A DNA stretch of 64,000 nt from the NCBI GenBank assembly GCA_965116055.1, contig OZ220466.1, forward strand, positions 186,001-250,000. The letters run 5' to 3'. A program made the position numbers and the translations under genes. The notes under the pieces are model-generated. The model saw only the letters and a program-made list of their open reading frames with translations, made no database searches and was not told where the DNA came from. The DNA is from Bin55 sp965116055. GTDB lineage: Bacteria > Pseudomonadota > Gammaproteobacteria > Pseudomonadales > Azotimanducaceae. Shown one piece after another: positions 36,501-46,094 of this stretch (positions are counted from its first letter, which is position 1; every line of letters starts with the position of its first letter).

Positions 36501-37835
36501 AGCCTTTACCCGGGCGTTGCCAACTAAAAACGCGACATCAATGCCTACGAGTCCCGGCATTTGGCAGGAGTAAGCGAAACCTGTAACTATCTCGGTGCCG
36601 CTCGGCGTCATACCCTTACCACCGATAACTCGTACATCGCCATAGGTGGCGATAACTGAATATTCGAACTCGCGCGACGCAGGCCCTGAGGTGCTGAATT
36701 GCCATACAAGCTCTGCTGTGGCATCCGACCCAATGGATGCTTGCGCGCCAGCCGGAAACATTGGAAGATGGATCGTTTCGTTCGTGCACGAAACGATCCA
36801 AGTTGCTTCGTACACCGCACTCCCTACCGCAATGGTCAGCGGGATTTCAATCGTCCCCGGTTCTGCACACCGATAAGTTAGAAGATTCGTCATTGACGCA
36901 TTGGGCAATGCACTCCCTTCCGCATCCGCGATCAATAACCCGTTTGCGGTCGAACTTACGGTATAGGCTATTTCACGCGGGTCATCATCCGTAGACTCGA
37001 CATGCCATACCAATACCGTCTCAACTTCATCACCAACCGACGCAACTTTGTTGGCAGGATCATGCTCAACTTCAACGCTCTCTTCAGTACAGGTAACCGC
37101 CCACACTACCGACTGCGTCGCGGTACCGACATCAATCGTTAAGCGGGTTGAGATGCCACCTGCCGTTTGACACGCGTAGGTCAATGTTGCAGTGATTGCT
37201 TCTTCGGGTACCGAAGTGCCCTGCAACGGTTCAATGGCAAGTAACTCGTCGTCACTTGAAAGGACATAGGGCAGTTCTTGAGGCTCTTCGCCAACGCTGA
37301 CATATTGCCACATTAGTTGCGTTTGTGCTTCAGACCTAATCGAAGCGATCGCAGGTTCGAGCGATGTCACCACGATCCGTTGTCCGGTGCAGTGCACGCG
37401 CCAGGTCATGTTTTGCCTCGCCGTTCCCGCTTGAATGGTTAATTCCGCATCAATAACCCCAATGGATATGCATTCATATTGGAGTCCGACATCAATACTC
37501 CTATTGGGTAGCGAACTTCCTGTGCCGCCGTTGATCTGCAAACCTGCTTGATCGGAGCTTACTGAATAGTTCGTCAAAGAGGGATTCGCTGCAGTTGATG
37601 AGAATTGCCAGGTCAACGTCGCGCTCGTAGATTCTCCTACTCGGACATTAGCTTCCGCGGGTGACGCAGTTACTTCAATAGCGTAGGAAATCGATACTGG
37701 CTGAACTGGATCAGGTTCAATCGGATCCGACCCACCCCCGCCGCATCCCGTAAATAGCAAGGCGGCCCATGCCACAACATGGCAGGAGCGAAAAAATGTG
37801 CCAAGGCGCGGCGACAACATTACATCCCGAGCCAT
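33501..37835 (-). CDS. Secreted metzincin-like metalloprotease lipoprotein, nine beta repeats
   Basis: 1,444 residues, same architecture as the protein at 5776-7971. A signal segment ends in a lipobox (FTGC) followed by GGGGS. Nine repeats of about 100 residues (roughly 50-965) each end in a W-x-[VI]-x-C pattern (WRVHC, WAVTC, WIVSC, WSVVC, WRIEC, WTVVC, WEVHC, WQVTC, WQIDC) and carry a second Cys in Y/F-x-C. A middle beta domain (LYQGPKIATVELHA) follows, then the zinc site HEIGHNFGLNHAPAC near 1,222 and VMSYCPDTFTSQYSYGKAL, shared with the paralogue. It is likely anchored to the outer membrane with a long stalk holding the protease away from the cell. Only the copy number of repeats differs clearly from the paralogue. 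Peptidase activity is inferred. Confidence 0.87.
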   Translation of the reverse strand: MARDVMLSPRLGTFFRSCHVVAWAALLFTGCGGGGSDPIEPDPVQPVSISYAIEVTASPAEANVRVGESTSATLTWQFSSTAANPSLTNYSVSSDQAGLQINGGTGSSLPNRSIDVGLQYECISIGVIDAELTIQAGTARQNMTWRVHCTGQRIVVTSLEPAIASIRSEAQTQLMWQYVSVGEEPQELPYVLSSDDELLAIEPLQGTSVPEEAITATLTYACQTAGGISTRLTIDVGTATQSVVWAVTCTEESVEVEHDPANKVASVGDEVETVLVWHVESTDDDPREIAYTVSSTANGLLIADAEGSALPNASMTNLLTYRCAEPGTIEIPLTIAVGSAVYEATWIVSCTNETIHLPMFPAGAQASIGSDATAELVWQFSTSGPASREFEYSVIATYGDVRVIGGKGMTPSGTEIVTGFAYSCQMPGLVGIDVAFLVGNARVKAVWSVVCTEEMVTFERIPMNSSVSVGYQASSTFVWQIETSGDQTRWFDYLITSTESTLQINPSVGRALPGSLIETELNYACEAEGEVLVPFTIEVGSASEELSWRIECTQEQIEFVMKPSPRTVISVGLVAQLDLQWQVRSSAALPRSFDFSLVHSIDDTEISREEGTTNSDTIVSRRITYQCNEVGTVTTHILIEAGNALLEQNWTVVCSEESVFIEIPPVAVTAAIGATVQGTVQWRIESTHNDSRIFDYQIRSISDALAVVTKSGQANLDEIVSTDFTFTCQEVGRYLAHFQISVGSADKTLGWEVHCTAGAIEFIEAPSVASVAGVGETASTHIRWQLASEAPSTNTLEYVVELDTSSAVVSNPRGSVTPGEIVAHDLTYSCREVGQFQFDLQVQAGQSRASTTWQVTCTVDSIAIVVAPVSTAVPLGDSVISDMVWELRSASVNREVRYEISSPTPGLQIRHAEGVIASGNSATATLRYVCTSRRTVLIEVQIVAGTAKRSLPWQIDCFGEDLTRIIAQLYQGPKIATVELHASADEWSSALVPPRDTTATMLRLRTNRQAFVELRTEHSEREPLPLAMRLTSENETLNVDLIGTVETRSLASNRYTSRFVFELPARTFSDFLNMEIEIDPESLFPESNERNNLAQFALDADSIVALPQLKLRLIPIRTSHGVPDLLSNERFTRPIYELMPVGTPDVSIGAELDLRDLSWSRETGTRILNELFEVFLSQADRDSFYKGVVVADKEQAETLCGIAFVDSNVSITVDRPDTCSSHTFAHEIGHNFGLNHAPACGAENANVDPNFPYPEGNIGSENGWLMQQRQFINGDAPPEFVQLAYRYYDVMSYCPDTFTSQYSYGKALQNLIERSTAQAGQRPSRPMTFEFEPVSDKSRFVVGSYSFEDGWEVRKMGLIDREPHRFSSLAEDYALRIVHIASGTVLHREWLKTFQTAHDESRQRSWGARIPYFNIDGLQMTIVDSQGREVLAHNLKVGEEAPSP

Positions 37836-38537
37836 TGAGCAATGTTTTCACAGCTCTTTGCAAACATCGACAGTTTAATCCAATATATCAATAGTTGACA
37901 TCGCTCTCTCAAAGCGATAAGAACTTGCCGCATCCTAGGTAACAGACAGTAGGTAGACAAGCAAGATGCATATACATGAAATTGATACGACCGTGGATAT
38001 GTTCTTGTCGTCAACATTTTCCGAGCGTTACGGCCTCAATTAAATCAATGCCCGTTCGCCATGCGAACATTGAGCCAAGCGAGACAGCTCCCGCATCCGT
38101 CAAATCCAGTTCGAGCGTTGCCGCAACACAAGCTTTTCGTTGTACCCTCTAAACCGCTCGCGACGCTAAACTAACCCTTGCAGGTTGTCTTGTAACCCCG
38201 GGCCGACACAGAATCTATAAATAGTGCCTAGCATAGCGCACCATGGGACGATTGTTGAATTTTGAGAAATGCTCATAAACAGGTATGGAACTGACACATC
38301 GCAACTACCCATGCTCTCGCAGGGTGTTTTTCGTCATCCAGCGCACTTCGAACTAATCCAACATTCTGTTCGCTCCCTACGTGGACTTCGTTCATTTCAC
38401 TGGAACGCATCTCTCATCGCAACGCATTTCAAGGTTACAATCAACCCTGTATACCCAGAACCACGCTAGAGCGCTTACCTGAATTCGCTTCCTGCGTTGG
38501 TGCGGTCAACTTCCACATTGAGTTTAAACATTCCGCT
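37836..38537. other. Divergent intergenic region between metzincin and autotransporter
   Basis: About 700 bp between two divergent genes for surface proteins, so it should contain both promoters. Short open frames on both strands have no motif. No repeat, RNA gene or clear promoter pair recognised. Confidence 0.4.
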
Positions 38538-41500
38538 ATGAGCAATCGTGTAAGCACAAAGTTAATCGGCAAATCTCTTTACGCATCCTTGACGGCATTG
38601 ATTCTGACTTGCTCATTCACACATGCACAGTCGGTATTCAACAAAACCGCCCTCTCACTTGAGTGGTCAGAGGATCCCGACAAAGTGTCCGAGCAGATTA
38701 CTGAGCTCAATACAGCAATCAATGGCACGCTCCCTCAATCACTCGCAGACTTTTGTTTCACGATCGAACCGTCGCCTAAATCAATTCTCGCCCTAAGCGA
38801 TCCTCTTGCGCCAGGGGATATCTGCACGATCGCTGGATCCGCCAAGAGCAAAGGCTATGCACCGGCAAACGGATCGTTCGAGATCATCGCAGGTTCCGAG
38901 TCCTTTGATTACGACTCCAGCGAGCCTCATGTTCTCAAAATTCACGCACACGCACGGGCGATGGAATCCAAACCCGACCGAAAGCCGCGTGTGATAAGTA
39001 CGTTAACCGTGACATTTCAGCTACAGAATTACGACGAAGCTCCTATAGTACGTAAAGGTAGGGACGCGAGGATAGTCAAGTACATTGATGTGGGCGATTC
39101 GCTCAATGTCAACGTTGCCCAAGCATTTCATGATCCTGAAGGCGGCCCACTATCGCTTGACAAGGTCAAACTGTGTACGTCGAAAGGTACATCGGGAGGA
39201 GTATCAGACGATGGTGGAAACCAGGAGGATTGCGCGTCTGAAGAACCATACGAAACTAGACTGCACATCCTATCGTTGAGCGTGCGCGGCACACAATTTA
39301 GCATCTCGACGCGGCCCGAGGCATTCGATAGCGTAGGAGTCTTCAAGGGAGTAATTTCATACGATATCCAGGATCAAGCCGATAACGCATTCGACGGCAC
39401 CCCAACCGTGACCATTTGGATAAAACGAGGCGTGAACAACCCACCTACGTTTCCCGGGGGTTCGACGGGATTCACAGTCGTTACAAATGAGCAACGCATT
39501 CAAAGCAATAGTGCCAATGCACCCGCTCAGCAGATCTCGCCCAGTCCCCTAGGCGCATGGAACGCTACCGATTTAGATAACGATTCCATAACTTATCGCC
39601 TCGCAGGGACACAACCTACATGCGGCAGCACGATGATCGCCGATACTGTCCCAATCGGCGATATGTGCATCGCGCTCGCAGATTCACAACAGCTCAGTCT
39701 GCAAGGCTACTTTCTCGACTACGAAAGTGAAGCGCTTAATGCAAATAAAGCATTGACGATTGACCTGCTCGCCAGCGACGGTTGGGACGAAGTTCGCATA
39801 CCTATCCAGATCACGTTAAACGATATCAATGAACTGTATGCGAATGACGAACTGGAGGACGCCCAGACTGTCCTGCCCAAGACAGTTCGCCTTGTCAGTC
39901 GTTACGGCGAAACGAGCATGGAAACTGGTACACGCGTCCTGGAACTTGACCAATACTTTACGGACCCAGAAAACGATGCCATCCAGTACTCGGCCTATGC
40001 GAACGTGAACGAGGAAATTGTCACACTTGATGAGGCAACCAAACGCTTAACGATTCGGGGCGTCGGCGCTAGCGCTGCCAACCCGCATGTGGTCGATACC
40101 GTGACTGTAACCGCAACCGATGGGGTGAATACAGTGATGCGCACGATTGACATCGACATTCGCCACATGAACGAACCGCCGCGTTTTGAGCCCGCGGGAG
40201 TGCTAGCCGTTGCGGCCTTCATCAACGAAAACGTGCCTCTCAACACCCCGGTGTCCCTCTTGGTTCAATACCACGATCCAGACTCGAAGACGGACGAAAT
40301 GAGCGTGGTGTTGGACTCTAGTGAGTTTAAAGCCATCATTGATCCCTTGTGGGATGGCTCGACCCTGTGCTCCGTGGAATCGGCGATGTGTCAGCGTCAA
40401 CTCGGTTGTATCGCCGTGGTGACGCAAGCGCCTATTGACTTCGAGCGCCAAGCCGCTTACAACCTTAAACTCGGCTTGCGCGACACATGGTCGCGTAGCG
40501 ACCCGCAGAATGACATCACGCTTTCTATCGGAGTCCGAGACCTCAACGACGCCCCTCAAGCCCTTGCTGATGGCGTACCAGATCAAGAGGTCAGCGTGCG
40601 CGGTAGCGTGACACTCGACACCAGTGCATACTTCACTGATGAAGACACCGGGGGCGACCGGTTAATCGTCAACGCCTCAAGCAGTCATCCGAACATCGCG
40701 TCCGTGGTACTGCGCGGCGCGAGTGAACTCACCATTACCGGTCAAGCGACTGGAACTGCTACGATCACGTTAACCGCTCGGGACTCGGGCGGCCTAACTG
40801 CCTCTCTCACATTTCTCGTGACGGTAAGTGCGAACGCCCCTCCAGTTCCTCAAGCAGATGCCTTCGACGATGTACTCCCGCCGAATCGGCAACTGGCCAT
40901 TGGAAAGGTCTACGAGATGTCCTTACACGGCCTATTCACCGATCCCGACGGCGATGCTATCAAGGTGGGTGTCACGTCCAAGGCTGAATCAATTATGCTG
41001 GTTGTTACAACTGGTAGCGGCGAAAACGCCAAGGCTGTTCTTGTCACGCGCGATACGGTCGGTACAGTCGATTTGGAGTTCGTCGCGACAGACACGGCTG
41101 GTAATTCAAGCAAACCGGTCACCTATACGATCGAAGTTGTTAAGCAAGTGGACGATGTCGAACAGCCGAATCGAGCGCCAACGCTGGATCGCCAGGCGTT
41201 CGACCAAATACTCCCACCTAACAACAACCTGGATCTCGGCAAGTTCTTCACAATGAGTTTAGAGGGGGTGTTTACCGACCCCGATGGAGATGAACTAACC
41301 ATTGACGTTAGCTCGTCGGACCCGACTATTTTTCGCGTGATCCCAGTCGCAAATTCTCTTTCGCGACGTATTCTTGCTCGTAGCTTAGGTACTGCTGAGC
41401 TCATTGTCAGCGCTACCGATACAGTCAACGATCCCGTCGAAATTCGACAAACGCTCCAGGTGATTGATCCATCAACTTTACGCGACAACAATCCGCCAGT

Positions 41501-44033
41501 CATGGACCGTGAAGCTTTGAGCGCTGCGCTTCCTGCCAATAACACGATGCAACAGAACGAGTTTTTCGAGTTCGACCTGGACGAAATATTCTCCGACCCC
41601 GATGTGGGAGACCGCGTCGTAAAGTTGACCGGCGCTTCGGATAAGCCAGAGATATTGGATGTCTTCGTTACTAGCAACAACTGGTTGTCCGCGTTCGCCC
41701 TGGTTTCAGGCGAAACGATTCTCACCCTCGTTGCCACCGACACGCACGGTGCGGTAACCCGCGTGACCGAGCGCATTGTCGTGACCGATGTGGCAGCGAG
41801 CGCGGTCGCTTTTGAGCCACAGACACTGGATCGCAGCGCACCGTTAACCATAGATGTAAGCGAGAGGATCCTGAGCAAGCATGTTGATCCTTCGCGGCTT
41901 ACATTTCGCGCGACGGTTCGCGATACATCCATCCTAACCTCGTCAATGGTCAATGCTGAGCTCACGTTGCAAGCGCTTAAGCGCGGTCAAACGTATGTCA
42001 AACTTTATGTTGACGGCGCAGATGGATTCAAGCTACAGACCGCGATTCCAGTTAAGGTCATTAACGCCACCCCAACCGTCGTAGGCAGCATATCCGACCA
42101 AACCGCCACTCGCGTGGATCCACTGGCGATTGACGTCAGCGGGGTGTTTACGGATGCCGATGGCGACGCGCTAACGCTTTCCGCGCAAACATCCGATAAA
42201 GAGCTTCTTGACGTCTCACTGACAGACGGGATATTGAGTATTCAAGGATTGGCTGTAGGTACCTCCGTCATAACGTTGACTGCCCTTGATACCAGTGGAG
42301 CAATCAGCGAAACCTCGTTCAAAATGACGATCGAAAACATCGGCCCGTACGTCGTTGATGCCATTGCGCCTATACATCTACAACTTGGCGGCGAGCCTCA
42401 TCGTGCTTCATTCGAGACATGGTTTGCAGACGATGGAGACAAGCTAACCTTCAGCATAGAGACTGATGCACCCGATGTGGTGCAAGTCGAATTGACGGAT
42501 ACACACTTGATCGCCACTCCGCTAACGCGCGGCCAGGCCCGTATCGCGGTGAAGGCGACCGACCCTTATGGGCTTATAGCCTCGTTGCCACTCCAGATCC
42601 AGGTTGGAGACGACCGTTTGAAAGCAGTCGGTCGCAAAAGTTTGGCTGGATTCGGTCGCGCGATGCTAAGTAGCGCCTCTGCAACCATCGGCGAGCGAGC
42701 TTTAAGCCGACACAACAACGACCTCGCACACGATGCCTGGCATCCTTCTTTGCAAGATATGACCCATGTCAACGCAGACTGGGGACAAGTCGATCCTATA
42801 ACGCAACGCTGGTCTGGTTGGGACGACCCTCAGATGACCAGTCCTAGCTCTGCAATCCATACGGGACTTCGGTTACCAAACGCTGGATTTTCATTCAATC
42901 TGGGCTCCAAAAACGACGCTCAACCATGGTCCATGTGGAGCAACATGGATCGACAATCCTACGCTGGCGACCGCTACCGCGGTCATAGTTCGAATGCTTA
43001 CTTCGGCATGGATAAACAGACCGGTCAATCGTGGATGGTTGGGCTTGCAGCCGCACGTTTTCGAGGCGCAGCCGACTACGCATACGGTACGGCAACGCAA
43101 CGCATGCAGATCGACATGGGTCAAATCATGCCTTACGTGCGTTACGCTCCGAGCGACCGTACGTTGGTTTGGGGCACGATTGGTATCGGTCAAGGCGACT
43201 TACGTACCAGCGTTGTAGGCGCGAGCGATACGGCGAGTACCCTGACCAGCCGACTTGGCATCCTGTCAGGGCGACATCTCGTCACTGACACCACGCGATT
43301 CAATCTAGCTGTACGCGGGGATCTGGCTGCAACGTCGCTCGCGACGCCTCACGGCGACGCAGCTAGTGAGAACTTAGCCATCAAGGTGCAACGTGCACGC
43401 GCTGGCTTCGAAACCGAGTATTCGGTTGACGTAACGTCACATGTCAAAGTCACGCCATTCGGGCAGCTCGATATCCGCACGGATCTCGGCGATGGGGACA
43501 CGGGGTCAGGATTTGAGTTTTCAGGCGGTTTAAAACTGACGCACCGTGCGCTCACCGTGGCGCTTATCGGTCGCTCTTTCGACTCCCAAGGGAGGTCTTC
43601 CTATTCTGAGCAAGGCGTAGCGCTCACGGCAACCGTGAATCCATCACTTGACGGCACTGGTTTCTCCGCGCGTATCGCTCCGCAATGGGGCGCTCATGCC
43701 CACCTAACCGATGCTGTATGGCAAGAAGCGGCCAACCCAATATGGATTTCAGCACCCGCGCAATGGATCGACAACGCGCAGGACACCAAGAATGACCAGT
43801 TCGACTCTCGATTTGGTTACGGCATGCCAGTCGCAAACGGCCACTATCTAATGACGCCATTTGTACAGTACGGCGAAAACCACCATCGGCAATACACACT
43901 GTTGGGGGTGGAGCTCGGTCAATTGAAACGTAGTACAAGCAACCTTTCATCGCGCTTTGCTATCGGTCGCACAAATTCGCTCTTAGACCGGAGCGAGAGT
44001 ACGTTGGAATTCGGACTACAGTTGAGTTTCTAG
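38538..44033 (+). CDS. Giant autotransporter with cadherin/Ig-like repeats
   Basis: 1,831 residues, type V secretion. A signal peptide (basic start, then a hydrophobic run to TCSFTHAQ) precedes a passenger of many Ig/cadherin-like beta domains. Several carry the calcium-type turn F-T/S-D-x-D-G-D (FTDPDGDAIKV, FTDPDGDELTI, FTDADGDALTL) next to strands ending ATDTxG. The last 280 residues form an autotransporter beta barrel (many alternating strands, GFSARIAPQWGAHAH) and the protein ends in LEFGLQLSF, the C-terminal Phe expected for BAM insertion. The role is probably adhesion or surface display. Its neighbour on the left is also a surface protein, divergently transcribed. Confidence 0.88.
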   Translation: MSNRVSTKLIGKSLYASLTALILTCSFTHAQSVFNKTALSLEWSEDPDKVSEQITELNTAINGTLPQSLADFCFTIEPSPKSILALSDPLAPGDICTIAGSAKSKGYAPANGSFEIIAGSESFDYDSSEPHVLKIHAHARAMESKPDRKPRVISTLTVTFQLQNYDEAPIVRKGRDARIVKYIDVGDSLNVNVAQAFHDPEGGPLSLDKVKLCTSKGTSGGVSDDGGNQEDCASEEPYETRLHILSLSVRGTQFSISTRPEAFDSVGVFKGVISYDIQDQADNAFDGTPTVTIWIKRGVNNPPTFPGGSTGFTVVTNEQRIQSNSANAPAQQISPSPLGAWNATDLDNDSITYRLAGTQPTCGSTMIADTVPIGDMCIALADSQQLSLQGYFLDYESEALNANKALTIDLLASDGWDEVRIPIQITLNDINELYANDELEDAQTVLPKTVRLVSRYGETSMETGTRVLELDQYFTDPENDAIQYSAYANVNEEIVTLDEATKRLTIRGVGASAANPHVVDTVTVTATDGVNTVMRTIDIDIRHMNEPPRFEPAGVLAVAAFINENVPLNTPVSLLVQYHDPDSKTDEMSVVLDSSEFKAIIDPLWDGSTLCSVESAMCQRQLGCIAVVTQAPIDFERQAAYNLKLGLRDTWSRSDPQNDITLSIGVRDLNDAPQALADGVPDQEVSVRGSVTLDTSAYFTDEDTGGDRLIVNASSSHPNIASVVLRGASELTITGQATGTATITLTARDSGGLTASLTFLVTVSANAPPVPQADAFDDVLPPNRQLAIGKVYEMSLHGLFTDPDGDAIKVGVTSKAESIMLVVTTGSGENAKAVLVTRDTVGTVDLEFVATDTAGNSSKPVTYTIEVVKQVDDVEQPNRAPTLDRQAFDQILPPNNNLDLGKFFTMSLEGVFTDPDGDELTIDVSSSDPTIFRVIPVANSLSRRILARSLGTAELIVSATDTVNDPVEIRQTLQVIDPSTLRDNNPPVMDREALSAALPANNTMQQNEFFEFDLDEIFSDPDVGDRVVKLTGASDKPEILDVFVTSNNWLSAFALVSGETILTLVATDTHGAVTRVTERIVVTDVAASAVAFEPQTLDRSAPLTIDVSERILSKHVDPSRLTFRATVRDTSILTSSMVNAELTLQALKRGQTYVKLYVDGADGFKLQTAIPVKVINATPTVVGSISDQTATRVDPLAIDVSGVFTDADGDALTLSAQTSDKELLDVSLTDGILSIQGLAVGTSVITLTALDTSGAISETSFKMTIENIGPYVVDAIAPIHLQLGGEPHRASFETWFADDGDKLTFSIETDAPDVVQVELTDTHLIATPLTRGQARIAVKATDPYGLIASLPLQIQVGDDRLKAVGRKSLAGFGRAMLSSASATIGERALSRHNNDLAHDAWHPSLQDMTHVNADWGQVDPITQRWSGWDDPQMTSPSSAIHTGLRLPNAGFSFNLGSKNDAQPWSMWSNMDRQSYAGDRYRGHSSNAYFGMDKQTGQSWMVGLAAARFRGAADYAYGTATQRMQIDMGQIMPYVRYAPSDRTLVWGTIGIGQGDLRTSVVGASDTASTLTSRLGILSGRHLVTDTTRFNLAVRGDLAATSLATPHGDAASENLAIKVQRARAGFETEYSVDVTSHVKVTPFGQLDIRTDLGDGDTGSGFEFSGGLKLTHRALTVALIGRSFDSQGRSSYSEQGVALTATVNPSLDGTGFSARIAPQWGAHAHLTDAVWQEAANPIWISAPAQWIDNAQDTKNDQFDSRFGYGMPVANGHYLMTPFVQYGENHHRQYTLLGVELGQLKRSTSNLSSRFAIGRTNSLLDRSESTLEFGLQLSF

Positions 44034-44361
44034 CTTGAGCCGCGCAGATTTTCAATGAGCGTGACGCACAATGTGATAACACGATACCTCACTAGCTAGT
44101 TCGTTCATTCAGCTCATAGACAATCTATGACTGTTATAAGATGTCATCGAGCCTGCTGGAGATCATCTGCAAGCGGCCCTAGCTGTTTGGGGATCTGATC
44201 CGAGAACTCAAGTCCATGCCGGATCAGGCAATCCTTCGTAGTGCCTCATGCGACACATATTGTCATATAAGGTCCTATAGTTAGTCCATAACGAATCAAG
44301 CAATCCTGCGTAGTGTCCGGGATGTGCGTGATGGCGACTGGTAACCCAAAGGATTAAAACC
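44034..44361. other. Intergenic region containing a direct repeat pair
   Basis: About 330 bp downstream of the autotransporter. It contains two imperfect copies of a 24-25-bp sequence (see repeat entry) and an AT-rich part. The composition changes here, which may mark the edge of an inserted segment with the 328-residue gene. No other feature found. Confidence 0.4.
44222..44318. repeat. Imperfect direct repeat pair
   Basis: GATCAGGCAATCCTTCGTAG at 44222 and AATCAAGCAATCCTGCGTAG at 44294 begin two copies of 24-25 bp that differ at a few positions; starts are 72 bp apart. The copies continue with GTGCC and GTGTCC. Function unknown: a footprint of a mobile segment or two binding sites upstream of the following gene. 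Confidence 0.5.
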
Positions 44362-45348
44362 ATGATTGAACTACAGAACAACAACCTCACCTTCCGGTTT
44401 CCAGAAATCCACAGGAACGCGGAATGCAGCATCAATTTCCAACGTACCCTGCGGATTCCGGACGACAACCGGGAATATTCACTTCCACCCGGGCTGGGCC
44501 GTTTCCCGGTAGAGCATGTAGACGACTTTGCAGATAAACTCCCCGAGGCCTGGCTTCGGCATGGCGGAATATTCATCCCGATGTATCAATCCGAAGCCCT
44601 GTGGATCAATTTTTCAGGTGGCTATCCCTGCGCCATCAAGATCGCTGCGGGTAAGATCAATGCCATATCCGGTAAGGAATGGACCAACGGCTTGTCTAAC
44701 AACCCGCAAGACTACGCAGTCATCCCGAATCAGCCGTGGCTGGATGGCTTCAACGTCTCCGAGGGGTATATTCGCCAATTCGTAGCCATGCCCCTGGGTG
44801 AAGGTTTCACGGCGGAAGAGCAAATCACCGGCGAAGCCGAGCATGGGGGCATTCAGATCATCGCCTACCCGATGAAGCGTGATGTCTATACCTTGCACTT
44901 TAAACGGCAAGTGGAGGACCGCAAGATCCTTCTGAAGAGTATGGGAGATTTCGTATGTGAAGCACCTGACATGGGCCTTGCTCCGGGCGGCCTGATGCGA
45001 CAGGAAATCTACGAAGACACATACGGTATTGATGCCTGGGATCAACAGAACGGCTTTCGCTGTTTTGTACACCTGGCCAACAGCGCCTTGTATCAGGCGA
45101 TCACAGGACATCAGCCACCACACAAGCCGCCGTCCGCCAAAGCCTACACCGACGCTGGATTGCCCTGGTTTGATTACTACTCGGACCAGAAGGCCCTGGC
45201 TGGTACCGACACCCTCAGCAAGCTGACCAGCGTAGGCGCAAAAATGATCGAGAAGGGAAAAGGACCGCTGCCCGATAACGACCCGGTTCAACCCAGGATC
45301 ATCAAGACACTCGGAAGGGGAAACATGGTGCGTGATGGTAAATTCTGA
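44362..45348 (+). CDS. Conserved hypothetical protein
   Basis: 328 residues, no signal peptide or membrane segment. Segments such as GLGRFPVEHVDDFADKLP, GGIFIPMYQSEALWINFSG and YPCAIKIAAGKINAISGKEW look strongly conserved, and I recall similar proteins of unknown function in many bacteria. The distinct YPMKRDVYTLHFKRQVEDRK and IYEDTYGIDAWDQQNGFRCF suggest a globular cytosolic protein. No catalytic motif can be named. It sits alone between repeats and a tnpB relic, so it may be part of an accessory insertion. Confidence 0.75.
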   Translation: MIELQNNNLTFRFPEIHRNAECSINFQRTLRIPDDNREYSLPPGLGRFPVEHVDDFADKLPEAWLRHGGIFIPMYQSEALWINFSGGYPCAIKIAAGKINAISGKEWTNGLSNNPQDYAVIPNQPWLDGFNVSEGYIRQFVAMPLGEGFTAEEQITGEAEHGGIQIIAYPMKRDVYTLHFKRQVEDRKILLKSMGDFVCEAPDMGLAPGGLMRQEIYEDTYGIDAWDQQNGFRCFVHLANSALYQAITGHQPPHKPPSAKAYTDAGLPWFDYYSDQKALAGTDTLSKLTSVGAKMIEKGKGPLPDNDPVQPRIIKTLGRGNMVRDGKF

Positions 45349-45436
45349 CCACGACGACGCCAGTATCCGTCAGCAAGCCCCCTCAATCTTCATCCTGTTA
45401 ATTGGGGCAACCTGAGCTGGTGTTTGAACCGGGGTT

Positions 45437-45939
45437 TATATATTTGAGTTGACAGGCAGGCATGTCCTGTTTTTCTATATTATAATTGTATAGCCGTCAT
45501 AAATGCACACCCTGTCTTCGTATCGTGTCGTTGATTATCTGCTGATTGCCGGTTCCCGTGAAAAGGCACGGAAGCTGAACCAGGTTGCAGGGGCAAACCG
45601 ATAGGTGTGGAACCGATTCCTCGCAGAAACGAATGCAGAATACCGGGCGTTCAAAGTAGACGCGGCGTATACGTCGCAGACCTGCTCGGCCTGTGGGCAT
45701 GTATCAAGAGAAAATCGTGTATCGCATTCGCGTTTTCACTGCGTACATTGTGGATTTAAAAGTAACGCCGACATCAACGCGGCGTTAAATATAAAGGCCC
45801 GGGGGACTGGGGCATCTGGACGGATTAGGAGCGTGGGCATTGGCCCCTCCGATACGGACGCGCGAAAGCAAAGTCGTGGAACCCGTCAACGATATATACG
45901 GACTGTTAACGAGTTAATGCCCGTCAACTTATGTATATA
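45437..45939 (+). mobile_element. Relic of an IS200/IS605- or IS607-type element
   Basis: An imperfect inverted repeat (TATATATTTGAGTTGAC at 45437-45453 and, inverted, 45923-45939; 14 of 17 match) encloses a broken tnpB. Transposase tnpA is absent. IS200/IS605 elements normally lack terminal inverted repeats, so these may be subterminal recognition hairpins or a coincidence. Boundaries are approximate. Confidence 0.45.
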
Positions 45940-45940
45940 A
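45503..45940 (+). pseudogene. tnpB remnant (RNA-guided nuclease/IS605 OrfB family)
   Basis: ATG 45503 opens with the typical TnpB start SYRVVDYLLIAGSREKARKL, runs to an amber TAG at 45602-45604 (a single-base change from TGG, Trp, would restore WVWNRFLA-like sequence) and then jumps directly to the C-terminal zinc ribbon: QTCSACGHVSRENRV and FHCVHCGFKSNADINAALNI. The central RuvC part with its first two acidic residues is lost, so no nuclease activity is possible. The internal deletion is about 250 codons compared with a complete protein. Any omega-RNA would be encoded at the 3' end near 45940. Confidence 0.8.
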
Positions 45941-46094
45941 GTCCCTTTTACGGCAAACAATGTGGCAAAACCTAGCCGAGACTTGCGTCCGGTGCACATT
46001 TCAAGAGCTTGAATTGGCATAATCTCGGAGCGAGCCATTCGCGTAGTAAGGCTCTCGCCCACATCTCTAAGCACAGCTTACCTTAGCAAAAAAC

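Noticed and set aside
45602..45604. TAG as pyrrolysine codon
   Set aside because: The gene also lacks its catalytic centre and the codon replaces Trp, so a decay mutation explains it.
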